This document shows positions 28,991-37,534 of a DNA stretch of 64,000 nucleotides, piece after piece (within the stretch, counting starts at the first letter, position 1; every line of letters begins with the position of its first letter). A program made the translations under genes and the position numbers. Location of the stretch: assembly GCF_030389495.1 (NCBI RefSeq), contig NZ_CP127832.1, positions 682,001 through 746,000 of the forward strand, written 5' to 3'. The DNA comes from Ligilactobacillus cholophilus (GTDB lineage Bacteria > Bacillota > Bacilli > Lactobacillales > Lactobacillaceae). The notes under the pieces were generated by a model. The model made no database searches. It was given only the letters and a program-made list of their open reading frames with translations, and had not been told where the DNA came from.

Positions 28991-29944
28991 ATGAAAATTA
29001 CGCAAATTAATGGTGCAAGAGGTCTAATTATCAAATCATCAATAAAAAATGCTATTATTGACTCTGATGTAGAAAATGCTAGTGCTTTTGATGATGTTAT
29101 CGTTACGCATTTATCATTAGATACTTTAAACATTATACAAAATAATTCTAATAAATTTCGAAGAATAAACTTGAGTCATGATTTAATGCTTTTATTACAA
29201 AAATTATGGCGTTATAATATTATTTCTCGTCCAAACGTAATGCCAAATTTTCGGATTTTACCTACTGGATACAAAACAAAATTAGGATTAGAATTTAATA
29301 TCACTGCATATGACAATGATGATGGCTTAATTGGATCTATTGCAATTATAATTGAGGATACTGCTTCAGGTGAAAAATTAGGATACGTTCCAAATTTTAT
29401 TACTCAAGGACAATATAAAAATAGAATTAAAAAATGGAAACGAATGTTCCGCGATGCACATTTAACTCAATTTACATCTTTTAATAGTAATATCAATCCA
29501 GATACTACCGCAACGCAGGTTAATTATTCAGAAAAAAGTTTTTCTGAAAATTTACCTTCTTTATTTTCTGACCTAACTTTACTTCAATCATGGTTAAAAC
29601 CATTTAATCCAACACGATTAAATGAAATTAATGATTATTCTTTAAAACAAGATCAACCAATAATCTGGCAATGCAAAAGCGCAAAGTTATTAAATTATTA
29701 TTTTCCAGATAATGATTTTTATTATATTGATGATGGTTCAGAGATTAATGAGAAACAAAAGAATCACTTAATATGTTATACAAAAGATGAAATAAAAAAA
29801 GATATGTTAGTTGAAAAAAAAGATCCAACACCGTTAATAAATCAAATTGATATTTATGCTAGAAAATTTAAACATTCGTTACCACAAAGCGATTTTTCAG
29901 ACATTGTTAAAATGATTAAAGCACAAGAAACATATATGATTTAA
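28991..29944 (+). CDS. Degenerate metallo-beta-lactamase-fold protein
   Basis: The 317-residue protein looks like a UlaG/YtkL-type metallo-beta-lactamase (MBL) fold: an N-terminal strand pair with SSIKNAIIDS, then DDVIVTHLSLDTLNII (residues 34-49), then an MPNFRILPTGYKTKLGLEFNITAYDNDDGLIGSIAIIIED core. At the place of the metal-binding HxHxDH motif it has H40-L-S-L-D44, so only part of the ligand set remains. It is probably not a normal metallohydrolase. It is preceded by AAAGGAG and follows the C69 dipeptidase gene. Fold assignment is inference from pattern; function unknown. Confidence 0.55.
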   Translation: MKITQINGARGLIIKSSIKNAIIDSDVENASAFDDVIVTHLSLDTLNIIQNNSNKFRRINLSHDLMLLLQKLWRYNIISRPNVMPNFRILPTGYKTKLGLEFNITAYDNDDGLIGSIAIIIEDTASGEKLGYVPNFITQGQYKNRIKKWKRMFRDAHLTQFTSFNSNINPDTTATQVNYSEKSFSENLPSLFSDLTLLQSWLKPFNPTRLNEINDYSLKQDQPIIWQCKSAKLLNYYFPDNDFYYIDDGSEINEKQKNHLICYTKDEIKKDMLVEKKDPTPLINQIDIYARKFKHSLPQSDFSDIVKMIKAQETYMI

Positions 29945-29964
29945 GTTTCAAAGAAGGTTTTATT

Positions 29965-30177
29965 ATGAATTTAGAAAAAATATTAATCAAGCATGCTCCT
30001 TCAAATAGGCCGTGTGGCATCCGAAATATTGAAACAATTGAAGAGATAAAAAATGAAAGTGGCTTAAATATTTCTGCATTAGCAGAAGCATTAAACGAAT
30101 TACCTGGTGTGAAAACAATTGGTGGTAGTAATGAAATCGCATGTATTGAAATTGGAAAAGAATTTCCAACTAAATAA
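29965..30177 (+). CDS. Small unknown protein, 70 residues
   Basis: The gene starts at an ATG with AAGAAGG upstream, 20 bases after the MBL-like gene, and ends at a strong terminator. The product is mixed alpha/beta with a helix-rich middle (IETIEEIKNESGLNISALAEALNELPGV). The pattern of a helix, a short turn and a second helix could be a small DNA- or RNA-binding domain, but I do not recognise a family. Base composition matches the neighbours. Confidence 0.6.
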   Translation: MNLEKILIKHAPSNRPCGIRNIETIEEIKNESGLNISALAEALNELPGVKTIGGSNEIACIEIGKEFPTK

Positions 30178-30212
30178 AAAAGAAGTATGATTTTCCTCAT
30201 ACTTCTTTTTTT
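30175..30212 (+). terminator. Intrinsic terminator after the 70-residue gene
   Basis: The arms AAAAAGAAGTATGA and TCATACTTCTTTTT form a perfect hairpin with a T-run; it ends the 27532-30177 gene group. Confidence 0.92.
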
Positions 30213-30297
30213 ATAAAGCAATGAATCTGATCATTTTAAAATTTTATAACAAATTAAGTAACAAATAATGTATCCTACACTAAAGAGGTGATGTTAT

Positions 30298-30552
30298 ATG
30301 CATATCCCACATTGTAAAAACAAAGGGAAAATTTTATCTGCAATTGTAAAAATTCCCTTTGCATGTAATGTATTTTTATTAGATTATAATAACTTAAAAA
30401 ATTATTTTGATGGCTCAGAATATGTATTTTATGGAGGTAGATTTATTTTTAGTCCTGCCAGAGTGTCCGTCAATCAACCAGGAATTTGGTACTTACTTGT
30501 AAACGATGGAGAATGTGACAGTAGATACTCATATTGCTGGGAACAAAATTAA
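30298..30552 (+). CDS. DUF1883-domain protein
   Basis: The 84-residue protein matches the DUF1883 pattern as I remember it: a first strand pair ending CNVFLLDYNNLKNYFDG, a central EYVFYGGRFIFSPARVSV and a last GIWYLLVNDG. It is a single stand-alone small beta-rich domain. DUF1883 has no established function; in other bacteria it occurs alone or joined to signalling domains. The gene has a strong GAGGTG site and its own hairpin terminator. It lies convergent to tsf. Confidence 0.7.
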   Translation: MHIPHCKNKGKILSAIVKIPFACNVFLLDYNNLKNYFDGSEYVFYGGRFIFSPARVSVNQPGIWYLLVNDGECDSRYSYCWEQN

Positions 30553-30556
30553 CAAC

Positions 30557-30600
30557 AATCACAAATTTGTAAACTTCTTTGCAAATTTGTGATTATTTAT
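30557..30600 (+). terminator. Hairpin after DUF1883 gene
   Basis: The arms AATCACAAATTTG and CAAATTTGTGATT form a 13-bp perfect hairpin with a 12-base loop. The right flank is only moderately T-rich (ATTTATATT), so termination strength is uncertain. Confidence 0.7.
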
Positions 30601-30603
30601 ATT

Positions 30604-30638
30604 AAAAAAAGCTCCATTCCTATAAGGAATAGAGCTAA
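30604..30638 (-). terminator. Intrinsic terminator after tsf
   Basis: On the minus strand the arms AGCTCTATTCC and GGAATGGAGCT pair (one G-U/A mismatch region) and are followed by seven U residues. It terminates the rpsB-tsf unit. Confidence 0.85.
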
Positions 30639-30650
30639 TAATTAAATAGA

Positions 30651-31526
30651 TTATTTAATTTGTGACATAACTTCGTCTACAAAGTTATTTTCTTGTTTTT
30701 CGATACCTTCACCGACTTCATAACGGTAAAATGCTTTAACTTTACCACCCTTTGAAGCCACATATTTAGCAACTGTTTGGTCACCATCTTTAACAAATGG
30801 TTGATCATCTAATGAAATTTCTGAGAAGAACTTGTTTAAGCGACCTTCAACCATTTTTTCAATGATTTTTTCTGGCTTACCTTCATTTTTAGCTTCTTCT
30901 GTTAAAACTTCTTTTTCGTGAGCAACTTCATCTGCTGGCACTTGGTCACGATTTACATATTTAGGATTGATAGCTGCAACGTGCATTGCTACATCCTTTG
31001 CAGTAGCTTCGTCTGCACCTTCTAAAACAGCTAAAACAGCAATACGTCCACCGTCATGTAAGTATGAACCAAAGTTATCATTATCTGATTTTTCAATTAC
31101 TTCAAAACGACGTAATGTAATCTTTTCACCGATAACTTGTGTAGCTTCAATGAATTCATCGTTTAAAGTACCTTTTTCTGTTTTAATTTCTAATGCGGCT
31201 TCTACATTAGCTGGTTTTGCATCAGCAATTACTTCACCTGTGTGCTTTACTAATGCTTGGAATTTATCGTTTTGAGCAACAAAGTCTGTTTCTGCATTTA
31301 CTTCAACGATTGCAGCTGTGTTACCTTTAACAACAACACTTGCTAAACCTTCAGCAGCTACACGATCACTCTTCTTTGCAGCTTTTGCAATACCTTTTTC
31401 ACGTAAAAAGTCAATAGCTTTATCCATGTCGCCATCAACAGCAACTAAAGCTTTTTTAGCGTCCATCATACCAACGCCTGTTTTATCACGTAATTCTTTA
31501 ACTTGTTGTGCAGAAATTTTTGCCAT
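30651..31526 (-). CDS. tsf: Translation elongation factor Ts
   Basis: EF-Ts is the nucleotide exchange factor for EF-Tu. The 291-residue protein starts [33 protein letters not shown], the classic UBA-like N-terminal domain and EF-Tu-contact sequence, followed by the core domain with the TDFVAQND motif. It follows rpsB after a strong terminator-like hairpin. It has a good AGGAGG binding site. Confidence 0.97.
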   Translation of the reverse strand: MAKISAQQVKELRDKTGVGMMDAKKALVAVDGDMDKAIDFLREKGIAKAAKKSDRVAAEGLASVVVKGNTAAIVEVNAETDFVAQNDKFQALVKHTGEVIADAKPANVEAALEIKTEKGTLNDEFIEATQVIGEKITLRRFEVIEKSDNDNFGSYLHDGGRIAVLAVLEGADEATAKDVAMHVAAINPKYVNRDQVPADEVAHEKEVLTEEAKNEGKPEKIIEKMVEGRLNKFFSEISLDDQPFVKDGDQTVAKYVASKGGKVKAFYRYEVGEGIEKQENNFVDEVMSQIK

Positions 31527-31581
31527 AGAACTACATCCTCCTAAATAAAATTTTATTTAAATAATAAATAATTAACATTCT

Positions 31582-31629
31582 AAAAAACTGTCTCAAAACA
31601 AAAGGCTTTGCGCCCACTTTGAGACAGCC
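31582..31629 (-). terminator. Terminator/attenuator between rpsB and tsf
   Basis: On the minus strand CTGTCTCAAA and TTTGAGACAG form a 10-bp stem with a GC-containing loop of about 23 bases, followed by TTTTTT. It lies inside the rpsB-tsf unit and would lower EF-Ts relative to S2. Confidence 0.85.
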
Positions 31630-31641
31630 ATTTATTAAAAA

Positions 31642-32436
31642 CTATTCAGCATCTGTATCGTTGTCGCCTTCAACAGCTTCTACGATATCTTCGATTGAAT
31701 CTACTTGTTCGTCATCATCAACGAATGTTTCCACGTCAACGTCCACTTCATCTTCACCTTGACGACCTTCAATAATTGCATCGGCCATCTTTGAAGTAAT
31801 TAAACGTACGGCACGAATTGCATCATCGTTTGATGGAATCTTAACATCGATTTCATCTGGATCAGCATTTGTATCAACCATAGCTACGATAGGAATATTT
31901 AATTTTTGAGCTTCCTTAACAGCAATACGTTCTTTGCGAGGATCTACGATGAAGATTACATCTGGGATACGAGGCATATCTTCAATACCACCAAGGAATT
32001 TTTGAAGACGATCGCGTTCTTTAACTAATAAAGCAACTTCTTTCTTTGGAAGACGTTCAAATGTTCCGTCTTCTTCCATCTTCTTGATATCCTTTAAACG
32101 TTTGATACGTTTTTGAATTGTATTCCAGTTTGTCAATGTACCACCTAACCAACGATGGTTAACGTAATATTGACCTGCACGTTTTGCTTCTTCTTCAATA
32201 GCATCTTGTGCTTGTTTCTTTGTACCAACAAATAAAATTACACCATCATCAGCTGCAGCATCTTTCATAAAATCATAAGCTTGATCAATTAACTTAACTG
32301 TTTTTTGTAAGTCAATGATATAGATACCATTACGTTCTGTGAAGATGTATTTCTTCATCTTAGGGTTCCAACGACGTGTTTGGTGTCCAAAATGTACACC
32401 AGCTTCAAGTAATTGTTTCATTGTAATAACTGACAT
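31642..32436 (-). CDS. rpsB: 30S ribosomal protein S2
   Basis: S2 is a late-assembling 30S protein at the head-body junction. The 264-residue protein carries the family motifs [22 protein letters not shown] and [16 protein letters not shown] and [19 protein letters not shown], and ends in an acidic tail (residues about 225-264, rich in Asp and Glu) as in other lactobacilli. It has its own promoter and a leader of about 100 bases. Confidence 0.97.
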   Translation of the reverse strand: MSVITMKQLLEAGVHFGHQTRRWNPKMKKYIFTERNGIYIIDLQKTVKLIDQAYDFMKDAAADDGVILFVGTKKQAQDAIEEEAKRAGQYYVNHRWLGGTLTNWNTIQKRIKRLKDIKKMEEDGTFERLPKKEVALLVKERDRLQKFLGGIEDMPRIPDVIFIVDPRKERIAVKEAQKLNIPIVAMVDTNADPDEIDVKIPSNDDAIRAVRLITSKMADAIIEGRQGEDEVDVDVETFVDDDEQVDSIEDIVEAVEGDNDTDAE

Positions 32437-32577
32437 TACAATACCTCCAAAATAGTTTGTTCCTCCCCTATGTTCAATTGATTCAGAACTCTTAGAGCAC
32501 CTCCGAATCTATCGCATAAGGTGTGAATTGTGTAAAAACACTTCTTTAAGTATAATAAATAATCATAAAAAAAGCAA
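32437..32577 (-). promoter_or_regulatory. rpsB promoter and untranslated leader
   Basis: TTGCTT (32577-32572) and TATACT (32554-32549), 17 bases apart, form a minus-strand promoter. The transcript would have about a 105-base leader, relatively G/C-rich for this genome, with a possible stem pairing GATTC and GAATC around GGAGGTGCTCTAAGAG. A ribosomal-protein autoregulatory leader is plausible but unproven. Confidence 0.55.
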
Positions 32578-32620
32578 TATTATTTTAATTAATAAGAATT
32601 TTATATCTTAAATAATGATT

Positions 32621-32902
32621 TTATTTTTTTAGATATTTTTCAGGAACACCATTTTCTAATAAGAAATTTTCTTTTTTCTTTCTAGATTGATGTTTAAATG
32701 CATATTCTGCCTTTAAAGCCTCAGATTTTGTATTAAATTGTTTATAAAAAATTAATTTTACAGGACGCCTAGTTTTGGTATATTTAGCGCCATTACCACT
32801 ATTATGTTTTTTTATTCTTTTTTTTAGATCATTGGTATACCCACCATAAAATGTGCGATCTGAACATAATAACACATACATAAAGTATTTACTTTCTTCC
32901 AT
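32621..32902 (-). CDS. GIY-YIG nuclease-fold protein (YazA/UPF0213-like)
   Basis: The 93-residue protein has the GIY-YIG fold: [31 protein letters not shown] (the YVL...YGG pair replaces GIY-YIG) and the later [12 protein letters not shown] with conserved Arg, and an EYAFKH near 70. This stand-alone family is of unknown biological role, related to YhbQ. It overlaps the end of the trmN6-like gene by 14 bases; the pair is conserved as yabB-yazA in Bacillus. Confidence 0.88.
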   Translation of the reverse strand: MEESKYFMYVLLCSDRTFYGGYTNDLKKRIKKHNSGNGAKYTKTRRPVKLIFYKQFNTKSEALKAEYAFKHQSRKKKENFLLENGVPEKYLKK

Positions 32903-33638
32903 AAAGCATTTCCTTTACTTCATCAGTATATTCATCTTTATTGTAAATAAAAATCGGTGCTAAAAATTTCATTCCATCTATTTTTCCGTCTTTAATTGCT
33001 TCAATTAACACCATATTTGCTTCTCTTTCTCGTTTTGGATGAACTAGTTTTATTCTTTTAGGCGCTAATCGATTATTTTTCATTGTTTCTAATATTTCTA
33101 ATAAGCGATCAGGACGATGAACTAAATATAATTTTCCCCCCGTCTTTAACATTCCACTACTAACAGAAATTACCTGTTCTAATGTTACAGCAATTTCATG
33201 TCTTGCAATTGCCAAATATTTATTTGGATTTTTTTTACTATTTGATGAAGCTTTAAAATATGGAGGATTACATGTTACAATGTCGTATGAATCTTTTTTT
33301 AAAATTGAATCTATACTATTTAAATCTTCGTTATAAACTGTAATTTTATTTTCTAAATCATTTAACTTAACACTGCGCAAAGCCATATCTGCTAACCGAT
33401 TTTGAATTTCTACCTCATCAATTTTTCCCTTAAATATTTTACTAATAAAAAGACCAACAGCACCATTACCTGCACATAAATCTAGTGCTTTTTTATTATT
33501 TTTAAAGCTCGGCTTTACAAAATTTGCTAATAAAACAGCATCAAGCGAAAAAGAGAATACACTCGAACTTTGAATAATTTTCACATCTTGTGCATATAAT
33601 TGATCAATTCGTTCATCTTCATATAATTTAATATCCAT
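32889..33638 (-). CDS. trmN6: tRNA1(Val) adenine-37 N6-methyltransferase-like protein (TrmN6/YabB)
   Basis: The 249-residue protein is a class I SAM methyltransferase: SAM-binding [16 protein letters not shown] near residue 50 and the N6-adenine catalytic motif TCNPPYFK near 125. Family members methylate adenine 37 of tRNA1-Val. Its pairing with a GIY-YIG gene follows the Bacillus yabB-yazA arrangement. Function assigned by family only. Confidence 0.85.
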   Translation of the reverse strand: MDIKLYEDERIDQLYAQDVKIIQSSSVFSFSLDAVLLANFVKPSFKNNKKALDLCAGNGAVGLFISKIFKGKIDEVEIQNRLADMALRSVKLNDLENKITVYNEDLNSIDSILKKDSYDIVTCNPPYFKASSNSKKNPNKYLAIARHEIAVTLEQVISVSSGMLKTGGKLYLVHRPDRLLEILETMKNNRLAPKRIKLVHPKREREANMVLIEAIKDGKIDGMKFLAPIFIYNKDEYTDEVKEMLYGRK

Positions 33639-33729
33639 ATTTTTTCCTCGTTAAATAAAAATAAACTTGCAACTTTGAATAATTTTTTGCATACTAAAGC
33701 ATGTATAAAATTATGAAAGGAGTCTTTTA

Positions 33730-34356
33730 ATGTTTTACAACTTTATGCGAAGAGTTGTGGCATTTTTAGTCCGCATTTTAAATGGGAAAATTACAATTTT
33801 AAATAAAGATAAATTACCACAGGGCAATTACATTCTAGTAGGACCACATCGAACATGGTTTGATCCGTTATTTTTTGCACTTGCTGCATCGCCCAAACAA
33901 TTTGCCTTTATGGCTAAAAAAGAACTCTTTAAAAACCCTATTTTAAAATTTATTTTAAAAAATGCAAATGCATTTCCAGTTGATCGTGAAAATCCAAAAC
34001 CATCTGCAATAAAAATTCCAGTAAAGTGGCTACGAAATCGGGATATATCATTAATTATGTTTCCATCTGGAACTCGTCATTCACAAGCTATGAAGGGTGG
34101 CGTAACTTTAATATCAAAAATGGCAAATGTCCCCATTGTCCCTGCAGTTTATCAAGGACCATTAACTTTTAAATCGTTACTTTCACGTAAAAAAACTGTA
34201 GTTGCTTTTGGTGATCCAATTTATATTGATCGAAAAACAAAACTCACAGACGAAAACCAAAAGAAGGTAATTAAACAAATGGAACAGGCATTTAATAAAT
34301 TAGATAATGAAATTGATCCAAATTTTGTATATATTGATCCTTCTTCTAAAAAATAA
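33730..34356 (+). CDS. plsC: 1-acyl-sn-glycerol-3-phosphate acyltransferase
   Basis: PlsC adds the second acyl chain to form phosphatidic acid at the membrane. The 208-residue protein has an N-terminal hydrophobic helix, the catalytic HX4D motif as HRTWFD near residue 40, and the acceptor-binding FPSGTRHSQAMKGG near 115 (equivalent to the usual FPEGTR). The start has GAAAGGAG 8 bases upstream. It is monocistronic and convergent with yneF. Confidence 0.92.
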   Translation: MFYNFMRRVVAFLVRILNGKITILNKDKLPQGNYILVGPHRTWFDPLFFALAASPKQFAFMAKKELFKNPILKFILKNANAFPVDRENPKPSAIKIPVKWLRNRDISLIMFPSGTRHSQAMKGGVTLISKMANVPIVPAVYQGPLTFKSLLSRKKTVVAFGDPIYIDRKTKLTDENQKKVIKQMEQAFNKLDNEIDPNFVYIDPSSKK

Positions 34357-34370
34357 ATTTAAATAAATAT

Positions 34371-34410
34371 AAAATGAGAGACTTTGACAATGTCATGGTC
34401 TCTCATTTTA
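34371..34410. terminator. Bidirectional terminator between plsC and yneF
   Basis: The arms AAAATGAGAGACTTTGACA and TGTCATGGTCTCTCATTTT pair with only one or two G-U pairs, giving a long hairpin with A/T-rich flanks on both sides. Confidence 0.85.
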
Positions 34411-34440
34411 TATAGTAAAATTAACTATTTATATTAAGAA

Positions 34441-34680
34441 TTACTTTTTCTTATTGTTTTCTTTTGCATAACTAGCCTTCATTGAAGTCATCATTTGATT
34501 AATTTTTCTTTGTGAAGGCTTTTGTCCCATTTGAAGCATCATAGTTCTAAGCATTTGTTCATTAAATGGTGGGTTCTTTTTTAAATAGTTTTCAAGATAT
34601 TTCTTTGCAACAAAAAAGCCACCAATAAAACCAGCAATTGCTCCAAGTACAACAAATAAAATTACAAATCCTGTTGACAA
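34441..34680 (-). CDS. yneF: YneF-family small membrane protein
   Basis: The 79-residue protein has one N-terminal transmembrane helix ([25 protein letters not shown]) and the family signature [29 protein letters not shown]. Function is unknown; the family (UPF0154) is widespread in Firmicutes and in Bacillus lies near lexA-ynzC. It is about 80 bases downstream of the DUF896 gene here. Confidence 0.93.
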   Translation of the reverse strand: MSTGFVILFVVLGAIAGFIGGFFVAKKYLENYLKKNPPFNEQMLRTMMLQMGQKPSQRKINQMMTSMKASYAKENNKKK

Positions 34681-34763
34681 GATTTAGTCCTCCTTACAAA
34701 TAACATATAATTAATTTTAGCGAAAAAATTATAAAAAATAAAGGACTCTTAACAAAAAACTAA

Positions 34764-35033
34764 TTAGTCATCACGCAGTCCACGCTTACGTTGTATTTCC
34801 TTAACTTTTTCAGGAGTTACTTCATTACCATTTTCATCATATACTTGAAGCATTTCGATTTGACTACGAAAGTTATTTTTAAAAGTTGCAAGATATTTTT
34901 TGTATAATTCTTTTTGTTCTGCTGCTTCTTCTTCAGTTAAACCTTCATTTTTCTTTTTATGTGAAAGTTCATTGATTCTTTCGATTAATTCATCTGAAAT
35001 CTTACCATTTTTTTGTTCCTTGTTTTCAGACAT
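34764..35033 (-). CDS. DUF896 family protein (YnzC-like)
   Basis: The 89-residue cytoplasmic protein has the family core IERINELSHKKKNEGLTEEEAAEQKELYKKYLATFKNNFR, predicted as two or three helices. DUF896 proteins are small three-helix proteins; in Bacillus ynzC is in the LexA-regulated yneA operon. Here the gene is divergent from lexA and shares the intergenic region with a LexA box, so it may be SOS-induced. Function unknown. Confidence 0.92.
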   Translation of the reverse strand: MSENKEQKNGKISDELIERINELSHKKKNEGLTEEEAAEQKELYKKYLATFKNNFRSQIEMLQVYDENGNEVTPEKVKEIQRKRGLRDD

Positions 35034-35102
35034 TTTAATCCTCCTCTCAATCGAATTTACTAGTATATTTTACATAAATATACTTTTTTAATCAACCAAA
35101 AA

Positions 35103-35116
35103 CGAACTTTTGTTTG
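35103..35116. promoter_or_regulatory. LexA-binding site (SOS box)
   Basis: CGAACttttGTTTG fits the Gram-positive LexA consensus CGAACN4GTTYG. It lies between the divergent DUF896 and lexA genes and overlaps the -35 (TTGTAC, 35114-35119) of a likely lexA promoter whose -10 would be GATAAT (35135-35140). Confidence 0.88.
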
Positions 35117-35173
35117 TACTTAAAAAAAAATTATGATAATATCAAACTAATATAAGATTAACGAGGTAACATT

Positions 35174-35797
35174 ATGGCAAAATCAATTGAAGAACGTCAA
35201 ATGAAAGTCCTTCGTTTTATCTATGAAACCGTTCAAAAGAAGGGATATCCTCCTACTGTACGTGAAATTGGCGAAGCAGTAAATTTATCATCTACATCGA
35301 CTGTGCATGGTCACTTAACACGCTTAAGTAATCGTGGTTTTATTACAAAAGATCCAACAAAACCACGTGCAATTGAAGTGACTGATGCAGGAGTAGAGGC
35401 ATTAGGCGTAACTAAAAAATCAAATGTTATTCCTATTATTGGAACTGTGACAGCAGGACAACCTATTTTAGCAGTGGAACAAACTAGCGATTATTTCCCG
35501 CTGCCACCTAATTTTGAATCTGCAGATGATTTATTTATGCTTACAATTCGTGGTGAAAGTATGATAAATGCTGGAATTTTAAATGACGACAAAGTAATTG
35601 TTCGAAAACAAACTTTTGCAGATAACGGAGATATTGTTATCGCAATGAATAACCAAAATGAAGCTACATGTAAACGTTTCTTCAAAGAAAAAAATCATTA
35701 TCGTTTACAACCTGAAAATGATATGATGGATCCTATAATTTTAAATCATGTAACTATTTTAGGAAAAGTCATTGGGCTTTATCGTGATAGCATTTAA
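35174..35797 (+). CDS. lexA: SOS regulator LexA
   Basis: LexA represses SOS genes and self-cleaves when stimulated by RecA filaments. The 207-residue protein has an N-terminal winged helix ([23 protein letters not shown]), the cleavage site Ala94-Gly95 in GTVTAGQPI, and the S24 peptidase catalytic Ser129 (GESM) and Lys167 (EATCKRFF). A LexA box upstream gives autoregulation. Confidence 0.96.
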   Translation: MAKSIEERQMKVLRFIYETVQKKGYPPTVREIGEAVNLSSTSTVHGHLTRLSNRGFITKDPTKPRAIEVTDAGVEALGVTKKSNVIPIIGTVTAGQPILAVEQTSDYFPLPPNFESADDLFMLTIRGESMINAGILNDDKVIVRKQTFADNGDIVIAMNNQNEATCKRFFKEKNHYRLQPENDMMDPIILNHVTILGKVIGLYRDSI

Positions 35798-35828
35798 AAA
35801 ACCTAAGGTTAATTCCTTAGGTTTTTTT
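35796..35828. terminator. Bidirectional terminator between lexA and recN
   Basis: The arms AAAAAACCTAAGG and CCTTAGGTTTTTT (9 base pairs outside the loop TTAATT) form a compact hairpin with A- and T-runs on the two sides. Confidence 0.92.
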
Positions 35829-37514
35829 CTAAAATTCAGTTTTTATTTGATCTGACATTTTTATTAATTCTTTTGCATGTTCAAGTGTTAATTCAGTAAT
35901 TTCAGATCCAGACAACATTCTTGCAATCTCTTTAATTTTATTTTTGGAATTTAATTTCTCTACACAAGTTTCTGTACGACCATTAATTATTTTTTTATAA
36001 ATAAAGTAATGATGATCAGCAATTGCTGCAACTTGTGGTAAATGAGAAATACATAAAACTTGGGATTTTTGAGCAATTTGTGAAATTTTTTCAGCAATTG
36101 CTTGTGCTACTCTACCACTAACTCCAGTATCTACCTCATCAAAAATGATACTTGTTACTCCTTGTTTTTGAGAAAAAATTGTTTTCAAAGCCAACATAAT
36201 TCTTGAAAGTTCGCCACCAGAAGCAATTTTAGCTAATGGTCCCATTGATTCTCCTGGATTTGTCTGTATATAAAATTCCACATCGTCTAATCCTTCATTA
36301 GTTAAATTTTTATTTTCTTTAAATTTAACCTTAAAAATGGCTTTATCCATATATAATGCGCTTAATTGTTTGTGTATCGCTATTTCCAATTCTTGAGCGC
36401 TTTGATGCCTTTTCTTTGATAATTTTTGAGCTAATTTAAGTGCTTTACTATATGCGTTTTGAACTTCTTGCTCTTGTTCTTCTATGTTTTCTTCTCCACC
36501 TTGCATATCATTTAATTCTACTTTAATTTTGTTTCCATAGTTAATTATTTGTTCTACAGAATCTCCATATTTTCTTTTTAGTTGATGAATTAACTCTAAT
36601 CTTTGCTCAATCTGATCTAAGCGACCTTCATCCCACTCCATTGAATCTAATTGTGAAGAGATTTCATGCGATACGTCTTGCAAATTATAAAATGCATCTG
36701 ATACTTTTTCATAGATGTTATTTAAATCATCAGAATAATCCGAAACCTTTCCTAATTCATCCATAGAAGTTCCAAGTTGACCAATAATATCAGAATTACC
36801 ATTTGTTAAAACCTGATAGCTATTTTCTAACGCGCCATGAATCTCTTGGTAATTATCCAAACGATCTTTTTCTTCATTTAGTTCAATTTCTTCATTAGGT
36901 TTCAAATCAGCATTCTCAATTTCCTCTAACTGAAATTGTAAAATATCAAGTCTTTGAGCCCATTCCTTTTCATTTGCTCTTCTTTTTTCAAGTGCTCGTT
37001 GTAATTTTTGGTATTCTTTAAAGGCTTTGTGAAACTTATCAATATCTTTATTTAATTCATGGTTATAATCATCTAGTAATCCCAAATGCGTTTCAGGCCG
37101 CATTAATGATTGATGTTCATTTTGTCCATGGATATCAATTAACAATTCTCCAATTTTACGCAATGTTGTTAAATTAACTAATATACCATTTACTCTGCAA
37201 ACATTTCTTCCCGTTTTATATAAATCACGTTGAAGTATTATAGTACCGTCTTCATGGTCAATTCCTAATTCATCAAGAATACTAAAAATTAATGTTTCTT
37301 TTGGTAATAAAAATTGTCCTTGAAGAGAAGCTTTATTAGTTCCATTACGAATAAAATCTACGGAACCTCTACCACCTGCTAAAAGTCCTAATGCATCAAT
37401 AATTATTGATTTACCTGCACCAGTTTCACCTGTTAAAACCGTCATCTTTGATTGAAAATCAATATTTGCTTTTTCAATTATTGCAAAATCTTTGATTACT
37501 AGCTCTTGTAACAT
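35829..37514 (-). CDS. recN: DNA repair protein RecN
   Basis: RecN is an SMC-like ATPase that acts early in double-strand break repair. The 561-residue protein has Walker A VLTGETGAGKSIIIDAL near residue 30, long coiled coils (about 150-360), the ABC signature ASGGELSRIMLALK near 440 and Walker B TSIIFDEVDTGVSG. It is last in the xseA-xseB-ispA-tlyA-recN unit and ends at the lexA terminator. Confidence 0.96.
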   Translation of the reverse strand: MLQELVIKDFAIIEKANIDFQSKMTVLTGETGAGKSIIIDALGLLAGGRGSVDFIRNGTNKASLQGQFLLPKETLIFSILDELGIDHEDGTIILQRDLYKTGRNVCRVNGILVNLTTLRKIGELLIDIHGQNEHQSLMRPETHLGLLDDYNHELNKDIDKFHKAFKEYQKLQRALEKRRANEKEWAQRLDILQFQLEEIENADLKPNEEIELNEEKDRLDNYQEIHGALENSYQVLTNGNSDIIGQLGTSMDELGKVSDYSDDLNNIYEKVSDAFYNLQDVSHEISSQLDSMEWDEGRLDQIEQRLELIHQLKRKYGDSVEQIINYGNKIKVELNDMQGGEENIEEQEQEVQNAYSKALKLAQKLSKKRHQSAQELEIAIHKQLSALYMDKAIFKVKFKENKNLTNEGLDDVEFYIQTNPGESMGPLAKIASGGELSRIMLALKTIFSQKQGVTSIIFDEVDTGVSGRVAQAIAEKISQIAQKSQVLCISHLPQVAAIADHHYFIYKKIINGRTETCVEKLNSKNKIKEIARMLSGSEITELTLEHAKELIKMSDQIKTEF

Positions 37515-37534
37515 TGGTATTGCTCCTCTCTTAA

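Noticed and set aside
30553-30600. Inverted repeat after the DUF1883 gene as an IS end
   Set aside because: No transposase, target duplication or second copy is visible; it is best explained as a terminator.
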